Assembly (NCBI GenBank): GCA_947846985.1
Contig: CANTUZ010000001.1
Location: forward strand, 33,318,727 to 33,382,726
Origin: Fratercula arctica
Lineage: Eukaryota; Chordata; Aves; Charadriiformes; Alcidae
DNA length: 64,000 nt
Reading direction: 5' to 3'
Notes under the pieces: model-generated
What the model was told of the DNA's origin: nothing
Databases searched by the model: none
What the model saw: only the letters and a program-made list of their open reading frames with translations
Program-made: the position numbers and the translations under genes
In this document: in pieces, positions 37,268-50,005 of the stretch
Numbering within the stretch: the stretch's first letter is position 1
How the letters are laid out: each line of letters opens with the position of its first letter

Positions 37268-40200
37268 ATCTGAGTCACAATCATTGTCTGTGAGTGTACT
37301 CATACGTTGCCACATTTGCAAGGAAATTTCATTTAAGTTAAATTTAAATAAGCTATTTCATTGCAGTTTAGCTCAACTTGGATTGAATAATTTTGTATTC
37401 ACCATGGATAAGAACATAGACAAGGACAGTAGCCCATTCTCAACTTACAACCATGTTAAGCTGTCAGAAGTTGTCCTGCACCTCAATCTTGCTTGTCCCT
37501 GTAAATTTAAAATGTCTGACTTGATATGCATTGAATCTATTGCAAGGCTTCCATTCACTTGATTGAAAATTTAATTAGGCTCCATTCAGGTTAAAACAGC
37601 AAGATTAAATTTTCAGATGTAGGTCTGAAGTACATTTAAAGAAAGACCAGCAAAGCAAAAACAACCATACCAGGCTTTAAGAGATTGCCAAGCAAATGAA
37701 AATAAATGAAAAAGGTGAAGTCTTCATGTCGCAGGCCACTTTCTACCCGTGTTTGCAGCAGAATCGTCAAACCTGCCTGGCTGTCAATAAGCAGTTTGGG
37801 CAAGCACCTGTGAAGCCTAAGCCCAGTTCTGTGGACTCAGAGCAGGTACACATATGCCTTTCAAGAGCTTAAGGACTGCAGATTTGGTATCGCACGTGCG
37901 TGGCTCTTTCTTCTATTAAAATCATAAAATTGCCTTTTCTTTTCAAGCTTACAGCATCACTCCAGCCTGCTGTTAATAGCCTGCAAGATTTTTGCTTGTG
38001 TTTCAGATATATAGTTTTTTCTCCTCCTACTCATTTTCTCTGATAAATCCCCTGGCTGATGAGAAATTTTGGTGTATCCCTTACATCTAACAACATTCAG
38101 CAGTTGCTCTGTCATATGCCTGCTGTGTCCAGCATCTAGTCTTTCCTTCTTCTGCGACTGTTTTAATGCCTCAGACAATTGGCTTTGTACATATAATACA
38201 AACACCAACATATCTTGCAAACTCTTTCAGAGTCTGGTAGGATTTTACTATTTTTTTTTTACTGGGTCTTTGAGAAGGCATAATGTTATTTTTACCCACT
38301 CACCACACAATTCTGCAGAATCCCGTATACTACAACAAAGGGAATGAGGTCTTTGAAGACAGTATGCAAGCAGTCGTCATTCCCCCTAGATTTAAAGGTA
38401 ATTATCAAATATTTGGATTGCCCAGATAACGGAAGGAGTATTTCGGCTCTTTGGATATTTGTCATTTGCATCCTGATCACATGCCAGGTGTCTTCAATGT
38501 CACATTCCTTAAATTCCATATTCTGCCTTTCAAGTAGAGTCCTAAACGATGGGTGATGTGGAGCTGCACTCTGGCAGGAGCAGTTTCCAGGCAGGGCAGC
38601 TGCTGTTCAAGCCCTGCTCAGCTCTTGGTCAGAATTTATGGGGAATGGCAAGTCCTTGCTCCCCCCCATTTTTAGGGATGCTGGCCAGAATATCTTTTAA
38701 GGATCACAGAACATTTTAGGCTAGAGAGAACCATTTTTGCTAAAGATAGAAGCCCCAGGCAAGAGCAGACATTTTATATTCTGTCACCCTTCTTTGCAGT
38801 GATGCAGGACTGACCTGTAGAGGATGAGTGATGTCTGGATTGAGAATTTTTTATTTAGCATACTTTCCCACAGGGGGAAAAAAGAAACCAATGAAGAACC
38901 AAAAGACCCAAGTCATCCAGCCTAAATATCTAGGGCTTTCTGATCTTCTAGTCCCCTGGAGTGCAGAGTTGGCCTTTTGTTCTTACAGTACCTGTGACTA
39001 CCCTCTGTAGAAAGTCTCTACATCTCTTCTACTCTTCAGAACTTCTGTGTCTCTCTCTGGCAAATGCAGCTCTCTCAGGAGTCACACTCTTATTTGCTGT
39101 GTCTACAGTGAGGAACCCAGCTGCTCTGTGGTGGGTCATGGTGGACCATGAGACCAGGCATCTTTTGTAGCAATCCACTTGCCCATGCCTCTGCGTTTGA
39201 TTCCAAAAGAAGCCAGGGTACATGAGAATGGCACAAACCCAACTTCTGTCCCACCTTACCGCCAGGACATGGCTAAGGTATACATCCATATGCGAAAACT
39301 GCCATATCCGATTCTCCATAGCCATCAGCTCTGTGTCAGTGGTGGTGCCAGAGGTCTGCCTGTGGAAATTAAAAGTCCATATGAGAAAATCATTATTCTG
39401 TCACCCTCTGTTTTATCCAGCAAGTCCTCCTGAAAGTTTTCCAGAAAGACTCTCTATGTCTTTCCCTCCCTGGTTCAAAAGCAGAGTCACAAATCAAAAT
39501 GCTGGTACCGAGGGATGCCTGTAGAATCATAGGGTTTGTCAAGTCCATGAGGGGAATTCATGTCTTTTCGTCACCTGATGAAGGATAAACGTGTCATTTG
39601 CAGGGAAAAGCTCCAAGTTGGCAATGGTGAGAGCATCACAGAGAATGGTTGCATTCATGCTGAGCAGCTCTGGAGCTGTCATCATCAAATCAGGCCTCCA
39701 TGTTCTCCGATACCAGACATAATTTGTGAATAATGAATAGGGCCGGGTCCCTAATGATCTCCAGGTGTGATTTAACCTGGATTAAGCCTTCCACATACTG
39801 TATTTAGTTCTTGCAAGGTCATTTCACTTCTAATAAGTACTGTTTTTGCACATGCTCAGCTGTGTTCTTGTCCTTTAATGCAGTTACTGACAGATGGTAG
39901 CAAAATATTCCTTTTATAATGAAACCTGCCGAAGGAGACTGCTTAAGACCTCAGAAAATATAATTTGTCAAATAAAGGGTGGTGTCCAGGAAAGAAAGAA
40001 AATACTGCAGTGTAGTATATATTCAGTAATTTTCCTCAGGCATGTGGTGATCAGTAGCTTTTTCTCATGTCAGAGAGGTCATCCAAATGCTTGTTTCCAA
40101 TTAGTTATTGCCTCATTCACCTTTGTACTCTTAAAAATGTTGTTTCTGTGGGTTGGCATAAGTAGTGCCTCTAAAAATGTGCAAATTAACTGTGTGAGGA

Positions 40201-41081
40201 TTTGTTGTAGAGGCTTCATAGGTACCAGATTTGTATCTGCAGTGTGGAGTCAGATACTTAAGGTTATAACTTATCCTATAATTAGATTGGTTTCTGGGTG
40301 AATTTCAAACTCTTTTTTTAGACAAAACTATGTCCATTTCTCTTAAATCACTATTAATTCTTACCAGCATTGCTGTTGAATCCTTTATGTGACCATACAC
40401 ACCCTGGATTTTCCTGGCCTGTGCAAGCTTATTTTGGCAGCTGAATCCAAGTTGTCTAATTTATCATCTTCTGCGAGGCAAGCAGTTTTGGATGGCAGAA
40501 ATCTCCCCTTTTCGCACCCTCAAGAACTTGCAACCTTATTCTAAAGCCAGTCGTTTGCTGAGTAGCTATCTTTGCCACTCTTAGTTTCCTCAGGCTCCCC
40601 CGTAACCAATTTTTTACTCTTTTATCCTCTGTACCAACACACCGTTAAGGAAAACTTGATGTGACTTCCTTTAGCATCCATTTACACTGTCCTATAAATC
40701 ATACAAAATGTTCTGCACAGGCTCAAATCTAGGCATTAAATGAGAATCCATCTGTTCGTTGCTCCCAATGGGAATATAGTTTCTTTCTCTGCATCACTGC
40801 TTGACAAAACTTCTAATCCCATCTGAAACTGCTAGTGTGTTGTGTTTGGGGCCTGTTATATCAAATACACATCTCTCTGCTCTCTCCTTCCCCTCTCAGG
40901 AATTGTTATTTTTAGACTGCTTTTCTGTCTCTGATGGAGTCAAAAGTTACATCTTAACCCATACAAGCTCTGATGGCATATGTTGCTGTGCTCTTCTGCT
41001 GCAGTATCATGAAATCTGTCATCCATCTTCATTCTTCTGATCTGTAACCCCCTTGTCGTTACTGCCCTTATGGAGAAATTC

Positions 41082-41490
41082 ACAGAATCATAGAATCATA
41101 GAATTGACTAGATCGGAAGGGACCTTTCAGATCATCTAGTCCAACCATCGACCTAACTCTGACAAGAATCATCACTAAACCATATCTCTAAGCACCACGT
41201 CTACCCATCTTTTAAATACCTCCAGGGATGGTGACTCAACCATTTCCCTAGGCAGCCTGTTCCAATGCCTAATAACCCTTTCAGCGTAAAATTTTTTCCT
41301 AATATCTAGTCTAAACCTCCCCTGGTGCAACTTGAGGCCGTTCTCTCTTGTCCTATCACCTGCTACTTGGGAGAAGAGACCGACCCCCACCTCGCTACAC
41401 CCTCCTTTCAGGTAGTTGTAGAGAGCGATAAGGTCTCCCCTCAGCCTCCTTTTCTCCAGGCTGAACAACCCCATCTCATGCAAACACTTC
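41082..41490 (-). mobile_element. CR1 LINE fragment with decayed ORF2 end
   Basis: The + strand begins with octamer complements ('acagaatcatagaatcatag') and 'cggaagggacctttcagatc'. On the minus strand an open stretch reads [20 protein letters not shown], then [17 protein letters not shown] and [19 protein letters not shown], which is the conserved C-terminus of CR1 ORF2. It is 5'-truncated at about 41490. Confidence 0.95.
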
Positions 41491-42266
41491 TCTTATTTCT
41501 GTTTCTTGCCTGGGTTTTCTTTCACTGTTCTTGGATGTCATGGCCAGCAGTAGATGAGCATTTGCATTAGCCTTTGGCTCTGTCAGGAGGGCAAGCAAGA
41601 GTACTGGACAACTTAGAGCATACTCCTGCTGCTATAATGTGGCCTGTACATAACAACACTACAGGAGCGTTAGCGTCAAGGTGATGTAGCTGCCAGAGCA
41701 CTCAGGCAGACCATTATTTTAAGAGGGGATCACTGTAACTCTTGAACTGAAGACTCCCTCCTACCTGTAGGTGTCTCAGCCTGTGCTATGAGTTCCCCTT
41801 TGCAGCCAATGAGGAATATAAAATAGACACCTCTAAGGTCCAATGGATTTCAACCTAAAGTAAATAACTAAAACGCATGTCAAAAAAGTTATTTCATTTC
41901 TACTGACTAAAAGGGCAGCAAAGGCTTACATGTACTCAACTCCACGTAGATCTCCAGCCAGAAGGCATGCCTCAGTTGGCCACTGCAACCGCAGCAAACC
42001 ACAGGTGACTCAATGCATCTCAAAGACCTGTCAGAGTCCCTTGTTGCTGGGAGCTAAGGATACATATATGCGTGTATGTCACTTAAATGCACATATAGTT
42101 CCTTAGCTGACACATGGCAACTTGTTCCTCTTCACAGCGAGAGGGAGCATTTGAACCCATGATGCATCTGAGCCATCAGGCACTGCATGTGGGGTAGCTG
42201 CTCCTTGCAGCCAGCCTATAAAGAGCACAGAGTACATCACTGGGTTGGGGTTTTTTGTTGTTTCTT

Positions 42267-42289
42267 AAAAAAAAAAAAAAAAAAAAAAA
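42267..42289. repeat. Homopolymer A run (23 bases)
   Basis: An uninterrupted run of 23 A residues after a G/T-rich stretch. No adjacent retroelement was recognised. Confidence 0.9.
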
Positions 42290-43596
42290 TAGACAATGAG
42301 GAAGTGCCTGACTCTTTTTACCAATCTCACAGATTGCAGAGCCTTTACTCATCTATAAAGAAGTACATGACATATTTTGGAGTTTTTGCCTTTTTTTTAG
42401 CATGGGTTATTCACACCTCCAGAAATGCCCTAGAGCAACCCAAGCCCAATGTATCTCTTTTATTGCCAAAAGTGCTTGCCAAGAATTTTGGAGCAAGGCA
42501 CCACCCCAAGTGCATGTTCTAGATGGGCCACATCATTACACCAAATAGTGCAAATTTGCTTGCATTTAAGGCTGCCCAGTCCCGTGCAACCTCCAACTCC
42601 TTATCTTGACTCCTCCAAACAGAGCAAGAACACCATTCCTGCACAGTCCCACTTCACACTGCCATGTCTCCAGCCCCATGCTCTCTGCCTCCGAGGTTTT
42701 GCGTGGAATTGCTGAGCATTTCACAGAGCAGATGCAGAAGCGTGAGTCACTGCCTCACCAAGGAATGAGTTACTGCATATCAGTTGCTCCATGGAAACAG
42801 CCCATGTATATGCTTGAATATCGTGCAGTGCACTTTGAGGCCACTTACATGCCTCTGAAATAGAGATAATTTGTTTACTTCACATAAACCCAGGAGAAGA
42901 GCAATCTGTGTTGCACAACTGCCTGGGTACTTCTGGTGGAGCATCGAGCGTGATAGCTTGGCTGAGATTTGGATGGTTCAGGCCACCTGGTTGCAGAAAA
43001 AGGAGCTCAAAGCAGAAGCCTTGACTTGTTTGCCCTTAAGGCAGTTCTCAAAACATGGTAGCTTTATGCAAACCACCTGTTAGGAATGGTCCCTGAAATG
43101 TGCTGAGCCCCAAAACATGCCTGGGAATTGTTTGGGACAGGAGCCAACACCATGCCAGGCACTGGTCAAAGAGTATAACCGGGTAGATGATTCTGCTCTA
43201 GTAGCTAGAAACATTGCTAGGGGCTGTTGAATTTACTCTTATAGCTGTAGCTGAATGTTTCCATCCATGTTCCCTGGAGGCGGTCTTTGTTTATGGCTTT
43301 AATAGCTAGAAAATGTGAGTTTTTCTGACCATCCCCACACTTTATAGCACATCTTTCAAGTTGTTATAATGAAGAAGCACAAGCAACAAAGTTGTTACTT
43401 ACTCCACAAGCAAATTCTCTCTTCTTGGCAGCTCTCGGCATAAAGGTGCTTCAAAAAGTGTCTTAATATTCTGCAAACAAATCAATTATTTATAATGGTC
43501 TTGTCTTTAGATGTGAATTAAAGTAATGATCTTTCTTGTAGAGTTGAAAGGAAGCAGACAGGTTTAATTGAAGTAAATGAAATCTACATGACCACC

Positions 43597-43628
43597 TGTT
43601 TTGTTTTGTTTTGTTTTAAACTTTATAG
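43597..43628 (+). promoter_or_regulatory. ENOX1: TTTTG repeat and 3' splice site upstream of an ENOX1 exon
   Basis: Four tandem TTTTG-type units (43597-43617) lie directly before 'aaactttatag', the splice acceptor ending at 43628. The repeat substitutes for an ordinary polypyrimidine tract. The tract in front of the exon at 24757 is similar. Confidence 0.55.
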
Positions 43629-43731
43629 GAAATCAATGTATTGACAGTAGCATTGGTCAACCAAGACAGAGAAAAAAATTCAGAGAAACGAAGCCCGGGT
43701 CTAAAATCAGAGAAAGAGGCACTATTAATAG
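43629..43731 (+). CDS. ENOX1: ENOX1 coding exon: start of the C-terminal domain
   Basis: Encodes 34 codons plus one base (phase 1). It reads EINVLTVALVNQDREKNSEK, then a Lys/Glu-rich segment RSPGLKSEKEALLI. I recognise INVLTVALVNQDRE and LKSEKEALLIGIISTFLHVH as ENOX1. The acceptor is 'ctttatag' ending at 43628. The donor is ATAG followed by GTAAGA at 43732, close to consensus. The last base G plus GT from the next exon makes a glycine codon, which confirms the pairing with the exon at 46694. Confidence 0.93.
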
Positions 43732-46693
43732 GTAAGATAATCCTAAAGAAGGTTTTTGATAACAAAATGCCTTTTAACAAGTTTTTGTTTTTCATATGTG
43801 TTTACATACATCTTTGTGCTAATAAAAGTTTAAAAAAAAAAAAAAACGAACAACATATTTTTTTATTCTTCATCTGTATTCATAATGGCTTTTAGTAAGA
43901 GAAATCCTAAAATACAAGTGAACTTATCCTTTCTGAAAAATTCTGCAGAGGTTAATGAAAGGATCTCAGGTCTGAAGAAGATTGCAGGATCTGCATTTAG
44001 ATTTGCAGCATGAATGTATGAAGACTTTATTTATATCAAGATTTAGTGGGCTAGAATTGTATAACTTGTTATCTGATTATTGCACAAAATGGTGAAGGAG
44101 AAGGGGATGAAAATAATATTAACAAACTACCAAGCAAAAAAAAATGTGTATACTGGATGTATTAAGCGAGCCAGATTTATGCTTTTGACATTAGGTGAGG
44201 GAATTAGCAATATGAATATTTATAAAGACTACCACAAGGACTGTCATATCCTTTACCTAGAATAAAATCTGTAAAATAAACTCTTAAAGAGTCCCTGCAA
44301 GCTAAAGCTTATAGGCAGTGGGCCAGCTAACTGGTACCTAGTATTCAAGTACCCTTGGAGGGAACATGCGCCATTTATATCCGTGCACGTTCTGCATTTG
44401 GGTTTCAGTGGGGCAGGTTTTCATGGAGCCTGAAGGCCCACAGTCCAAAGTGCTCCCTACGGTGTGGTTGCCATTAACAGGAATGCTGACCCGAAAGGCC
44501 AGGTTTAATTTCTTCGGTTTGGTCTTTTCACAAAATCAGCAGTATCCCGGTAGGTGATAGTTCCAAAAACTACCTTAATGTGTTTAAATGCAACTCATTT
44601 GCATCTGCTAAGCACCAGGAAGGTTGCTGGTTTATTGCTGGGGCACGGAAGCAGACAGTTCAGACCAAAAAGGTCATTTAAAAGTGAAGAATATATTTAA
44701 ATGTTTAAAGGTCTTAGTGCACAAACTTCCCGTGACTGGTGAGATGTGGAACATTGGGACGTGCAGAAATGTATGAAATTATTTGGTTTTGCTTGTTATG
44801 ATAAATTTTGGAACTTTTAATTGTAATGGGGAGTATTTGATCTGTTCGAAGATAACTTCTGTGAGAAGGGTAGCAAGGATGCGATTTAAAGAACAGAATA
44901 AAAAACTTTTTATTTTCCGGGTCACAAATTATTTGACTGTAACAAGTGGTGGCAGTGTACCCAAGTGGGTCCCACCCACTAGCTGTCCAGTGGCACGCTC
45001 AGATAAACAGTGTAATCTCAGTCCAGATGTTACTGGTCATAAAGCCCCCACAACTGGCTCATTGTTCATTGTACAGTTCAAAGGCAAAACATTGCTTAGG
45101 ATGGATTTCATATTGTCTCTTCCTCTGGGGCACGTTCAGGCGTGGCAAGGGAGGAACGGGCCCTGCCTCCATCCATTCACTAAGGTTGTCTATATTTTAC
45201 AAAAGTCAAAAATACCAAAAAGTTACCATGGAACTCCAGTCCGTAACTACAAAATATTTTCGAGTGACTTTTTATTTACATTATATGAAAGAGCTAACTT
45301 TGAACATCCTGAATTGAAAAGCCTTGGGAACACACATAACAAACACAATGACACTGGTAAAATACGATTTGAATACAAATTGGATTTCCAATCAACCCAT
45401 CCAAGTGTGGTGGTCTTGGCTTTTGCTTCAAGAGCTCTTGTGTTTGCGCTTACGGTCACGCACAGCACAAAGAAGGCAACTGCTGCTAGGACCCGCCATA
45501 GTATAAAATTAAATACATGCCCCTCCCTTTGCAGGATCCGAAGTTTGTAATTACTATTGGAAAAATGAGGGAGGAAAAAAGGTATTCTTTGCAAAGCCAG
45601 TCTAAAATGAGCTACATTGTACTTATCATTTTCAACCATGGCCAGTATTTGGGGAAAAATGAAATCCAAGATTATCCTAATTCATTCAGCATCAAGAAAG
45701 CAGTATGGCCTGCAGTACACAAGATACAGTGACCCATTTTTGTCATTTGTAAGCATTTTTAATCCTGGTGTTTATGCTTTAAATATAAGGAACTTCCCCT
45801 GGGGTGGTTCAGCTAAGAAACCCATCCAAACAGAGTTGAAAATATTTGCTCTGATTCTTACAGTTCAACTCTCCCCAAACAGTAAGTAACACACATGCCA
45901 TTTTGCATTTTCACTGTTTGTTTAGCAGAGGAGAAATTTGATAGTGCTTTTAATAGCAATTCTGATGCCCCAAATCTTGTTTTCTCTGGTCATCATTATT
46001 ATACTGTCACTTGATTTTTCACTGCAGAAAAAATCTCAAGACTTAGATCCTGACTTCTCCTAAGCCATTTTTATTCACATACCTTTTACAATGATCCTGT
46101 AAATAACAGTGAAGACAGACAGAACTGGCTGTCTTTTAAGAGAAAGTAAATAAGTAAATATGTCACACAGGATTTGTGTTTTCTTTAGCAGCAGTTAGGG
46201 GTAATATGGATTAAGCACTTTTCATAACCAGCATCAGCGTAATTACTAGAAAAATTCGAGGGAGTGAGGTTTCTGACACAATTATATGAAACGTTTTCAC
46301 AACAGAGCATCCAGTGAAGGGGAAAAAAGCAATAATTTTACCATTACAATATCCACAATTTTATATTGGTAAATCAAGCATAAAATTGGTAGTTGAAATG
46401 CTTCCAGCAAGTCTTTGTTTAGGAATTCCTTTATTCATCAGTATATTATCTTGGTCACTTAGTTGCTAACTGCTGTCATTCCTGGAGATGAGCTATTGTG
46501 TTTACCATGTTATTATGACTGTATTAAAAATGTGCCATTTTGTTATGTTGATTGGGTTGTGTAAGAAAAATAAGAATCATAATTCATACTGAAAAACCTG
46601 CAAGAACAGACTGTTCAGAATTATTTTGCTTATTTTAATGATATATTGTCTGAGGTAATTTCAATACTTTGTGTGCATTTGTTTTTAATACAG
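43732..46693 (+). other. ENOX1: ENOX1 intron, about 3.0 kb, containing an unexplained long open frame
   Basis: The phases (1/1) of the bounding exons match. No ENOX1 exon or CR1 fragment was recognised inside. The middle holds an open frame of 250 codons (44798-45550, listed separately). The rest is AT-rich, with an A14 run near 43830. Confidence 0.85.
44798..45550 (+). other. Unrecognised 250-codon open frame inside an ENOX1 intron
   Basis: Starts at an ATG (44798; the frame is open further upstream to at least 44783) and ends with TAA at 45548-45550. I do not recognise the product. It shows no signal peptide, repeated motif, zinc-finger or retroelement signature. It contains segments such as FEYKLDFQSTHPSVVVLAFA and a basic, Thr/Ala-rich C-terminal part (HSTKKATAARTRHSIKLN). 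There is no obvious promoter or poly(A) signal bounding it. A shorter frame of 123 codons overlaps it on the same strand and one of 140 codons on the opposite strand, which argues for locally low stop density rather than a gene. It is the longest open frame in the window. Chance or a decayed retrocopy are the main alternatives. Confidence 0.2.
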
Positions 46694-46779
46694 GTATCAT
46701 ATCCACATTTCTTCACGTCCACCCTTTTGGAGCCAATATAGAATATCTTTGGTCTTACATGCAGCAGTTGGACTCTAGG
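46694..46779 (+). CDS. ENOX1: ENOX1 coding exon: C-terminal domain with HVH motif
   Basis: An 86-base exon entered in phase 1. GT completes a glycine, followed by IISTFLHVHPFGANIEYLW and SYMQQLDSR. The HVH at 46714-46722 aligns with the H546-V-H548 copper-site motif described for ENOX2. The residue at the position of ENOX2 H562 is glutamine here (SYMQQLD), whereas ENOX2 has SYLHRLD as I remember it. Mammalian ENOX1 has DSK where this copy has DSR. The acceptor is 'gtttttaatacag' ending at 46693. The donor is AGG followed by GTAAAA at 46780. The exon ends in phase 0 and joins the last exon. Confidence 0.95.
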
Positions 46780-49700
46780 GTAAAAAAATTTAATCAAAAT
46801 CTGTTTTCTCTATAGAAATATTGTATTATTCTTTTCTGCAGGTTAAACTCTTCGTGCATTTCCATTAGAAAGATAATGGGATATGGGGCCTGGGGGTTTG
46901 CAGTCTTTATTCATTCGCAAATTACAGCGCACGTGCTTGTGTTGAGGTCTTTGCCTTGCGCTATTTAGCTATTCTTTGTGGCAAAGAAGAGCAGAGCTTT
47001 AAATGGCAGAGACTATCACCTGATTTTATGATACATGATCCTGAAATACAGCTGAGGAGAAGGAAAGCGGAACAAGAGGCAGGTGTAGCCATGGCCTTTA
47101 AAATGTGCAGAGTTTTAGGAGGCGATTCCTTATTCTTCTAAAAGTTGTTAGTCATGGGTCGCACTGAACGCGAACTTTCATGAACACGTGAATGGACCAT
47201 GAAGCATACCCTTTGTCTCCACATGGAAGCAGAGAGGGCCTCATAAAGGAATCAGCTGACCCTATTGCTAAATTCAGAGAAGGCATGGCCAACACAAAAC
47301 TGAGCACAACACACTACAGTGTGCAAAGTGTTTTTTAATGGGTCAGTTTGTACGGTCCATAGCCAATACCTGTAGGATAAGACTGTTTGGTTTACTTTTA
47401 CATACTAACTGTAGGATGAGATGAAATCAAGCCCCAAAAATGCCTATTCTTCTCCACTGAATATTAAGCAAGTCAAGGGTGAGAAGCTCAACTGTGAAAT
47501 AGCCACCTTTGATCAGGTGAATGCTGCTCCCAAGTGCTAAACAACGTCTTTGCAAGATGCTAGACTGCGTGAGATACTTAGCAGATGCAGGGGTCACCCT
47601 GCGGTTAGCCACAGCTCTGATCCACATCTTCCAATATTCCACTGGACATGGAGATGGTGGTACTTGCCCAGATCTTCTTGCACATGGAGTCAGGATGCAG
47701 CTATGGTGGGCACCTGTACTCAAAACATGAGTGGCACATCTTGTGTGGTGCTTATTGACCATGGTACCATTTTGTTCCTGAACACATCCTCCAGCCATGC
47801 CAACCATAGCCAAGGTCACCTTCCAGCTGCTGTGGAGGGCTATTTTAATGGGCTGCTTCATGCCCCGGGAGAATCCTTCCTCTGTTTCTATGAAAAAAAG
47901 TATAGCTAAAAGCAGAGGAGATTCTGAGCTAGAAGCCCACTGGAAATAAGACAGGTTGCATGGAGGAGTGAAGAAGGATGATTAAGTTATTAGGCACTAT
48001 CTTCAGGCCATGACAGCTCAGACCTGCTAGTGCTTTACAGTCCACTTTTACCCACAATGAAAAGGCAGTAAGAGATAAAGACAGTAGAAAGAGGTGAGAA
48101 ACTGGTGAATTTCAGGTTGTTTTTTTTTTTTAAAATCTGATTTTAGCAAGACCAGCTACATCCAGAGCTTCACACCTGCAACCATTCCTCTTCTGCTTCT
48201 CTATTCCCTGATCTGCCACATGTACATCTTCTTTCATCTTGTTCCCAGTTCCTGCAGCACGCAGTCTGCCCCGTCTCCTTAGTCATCTTTCAGGTCCTTC
48301 CTCAACACACAGCATCTGGCTAAATTTCACCTGCTTTCCCCGTCGCTGGCCCCTCCAGCTGAGTATCTCTGGAGTGACAACAGCAATCATTTCAAATGCC
48401 ATCTCCTGGGCTCCAGCCCTGCTGCTCATTGCTTCTGCCCACTGAGATCTTCAACTTTCTCCCCCTCCACTGCTGTGGTCCCTCCTTGTGTGTGTCTGTG
48501 GGCTCTGTCCTTCAATTTCTGTGCACGTGAGCAACCTGTTGGCACCTGCGAGCCTGCCAGCATCAAGCCCTTAACTTGCAAACACAGCCTTCATGGAAGA
48601 AGCACGTCTCTATCTCTCCGAGGTGCCACCATACCAGCCCCTGCAGCTACCACTCGACCTACCAGCTGCATAATAAACACGAGCCGCAAAATTTGACCTC
48701 ACTGGTTTACTTTGGAAGTAACAGCTTGTAGCAACAAATTACTTTTTAATAGCGCAATCCAGAGATGCAATCTCAGAGATTAATTTCAATTACTTTCCAT
48801 GGTTAGCCTGTCATTCCTCACCCGAACGGGAACGATAAGGTCAGTGTACCCATGCGGCCTGAGGGCTCGGTGTAGAGCTTGGATACATTGCGCAAAGGTA
48901 ACCAGCTGTCCGTTACTGCCATGAGAGTACGTAAAAGATGGCCCTGATTACTTTGGGGCTATAGACTGCCTCTGACACTGATTTTCGGTGCCACCTTTTA
49001 ACAAATCATTTAATCTTTCTGCTGCACTAACGTCTTCAGGAAAATAAGAGGTGATAGATATTTTCTTGCCTCCCTTGGACGGAATGAGATATAATTAGCA
49101 TATTTTATATTTATATACTGTTTTAACAAGAAAACTTTTCACCATGGAAGGTTCCTACTAATATGAATAAGCAGAAATAACATCATTGACAGAGAAGCCT
49201 ATCAAACCGTGGAGATACCTGTGAATAACAGGCAGCACCCATAGATTTCTTTACTGTTCCTTTCATGCCCATCACTTTAGAAGAAGTACCAGTAGGAGAA
49301 AATGGTTCACTTTCCGTGACTGTTCCATTCTTGACTTCCCTACTGATTATACCAGAAAGGTTGCCTTTGTGAAAGTGTTTTCTGCAGTAAGAGCATCTTT
49401 CCCATTAGAAACATGGCCAGTCATTATGGTTTCAAAACCATAAAAACATCCTGAGCAATGCTGAGTCAGGAACTTTACTGACTGGGACTGCTGAATTGGG
49501 CCAAACTGGGGGAAGACGGCTCCATGGTATAGCCCTTAAGTAACAAAAGTGAGCTGATTAAAAATAAAGTCCCTGTGTTAGCTTTTTTCACGAGAAAAAC
49601 TGATGGAGCTGGGAGGACGATTCAAGAGCTCATGGGGTGAGAAGGAAGAATAAGGTCCTATTTGCTTCCTCTTCCTCACAACTATACCCGCAACTGTAGT

Positions 49701-50005
49701 TCTTAGATGGCCTTCGTACCACACTGTGTGGCAGCAGCCCCGACATAGCTGTTGTCATTCTTTTACAGTGGGATCCCACTTACAAAAGCAGAATCATTCT
49801 TGCGAGGAATCTGCATTTGCTTTGGAGTCTGGAAATTCATGTCAGGCTGAGGTTAAAAAAAATAATAATGGTTGGCTGTTTTCATCTGGTCCGGAATCCA
49901 CCCCCTTAACCCCCTCCTTATTTCTGTTCTCCATGTTTCCTCTTTCCAATTACAGGACAGCTTTCTCACTTTAGTTTTACCTTTCTTTCTTTCTTTCTTT
50001 CTCAG
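46780..50005 (+). other. ENOX1: Last ENOX1 intron, about 3.2 kb
   Basis: The flanking exons are both phase 0 at this junction. No other exon or recognisable mobile element was seen. It has slightly higher GC than neighbouring introns around 48180-48690, and a T/A run at 48120. It ends in a CTTT microsatellite that serves as the polypyrimidine tract. Confidence 0.85.
49980..50005 (+). repeat. ENOX1: (CTTT)n microsatellite forming the last 3' splice site
   Basis: About five CTTT units run directly into 'ctcag', the acceptor of the terminal ENOX1 exon. Length changes in this microsatellite would alter the polypyrimidine tract itself. Confidence 0.85.

Larger units (their letters stand above)
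24814..43628 (+). other. ENOX1: ENOX1 intron, about 18.8 kb
   Basis: The largest intron in the window. The phases of the flanking exons fit each other, and no extra ENOX1 exon was recognised. It holds most of the CR1 fragments: plus strand at 27723, 29280, 30960 and 37196; minus strand at 35364, 36814 and 41082. It also has an A23 run at 42267, a T15 run near 33598, a small degenerate tandem repeat at 34527, and scattered CA-rich sequence around 35820-36090. The remaining sequence appears unique and non-coding. Confidence 0.85.

Noticed and set aside
38697..38745. Possible CR1 3' end ('ggatcacagaacattttagg')
   Set aside because: Only a short, weak resemblance, with no continuing CR1 sequence.
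39524..39560. 'tagaatcatagggtttgtcaag' as a CR1 terminal repeat
   Set aside because: The following sequence does not match any CR1 3' end I know, and the match is too short.
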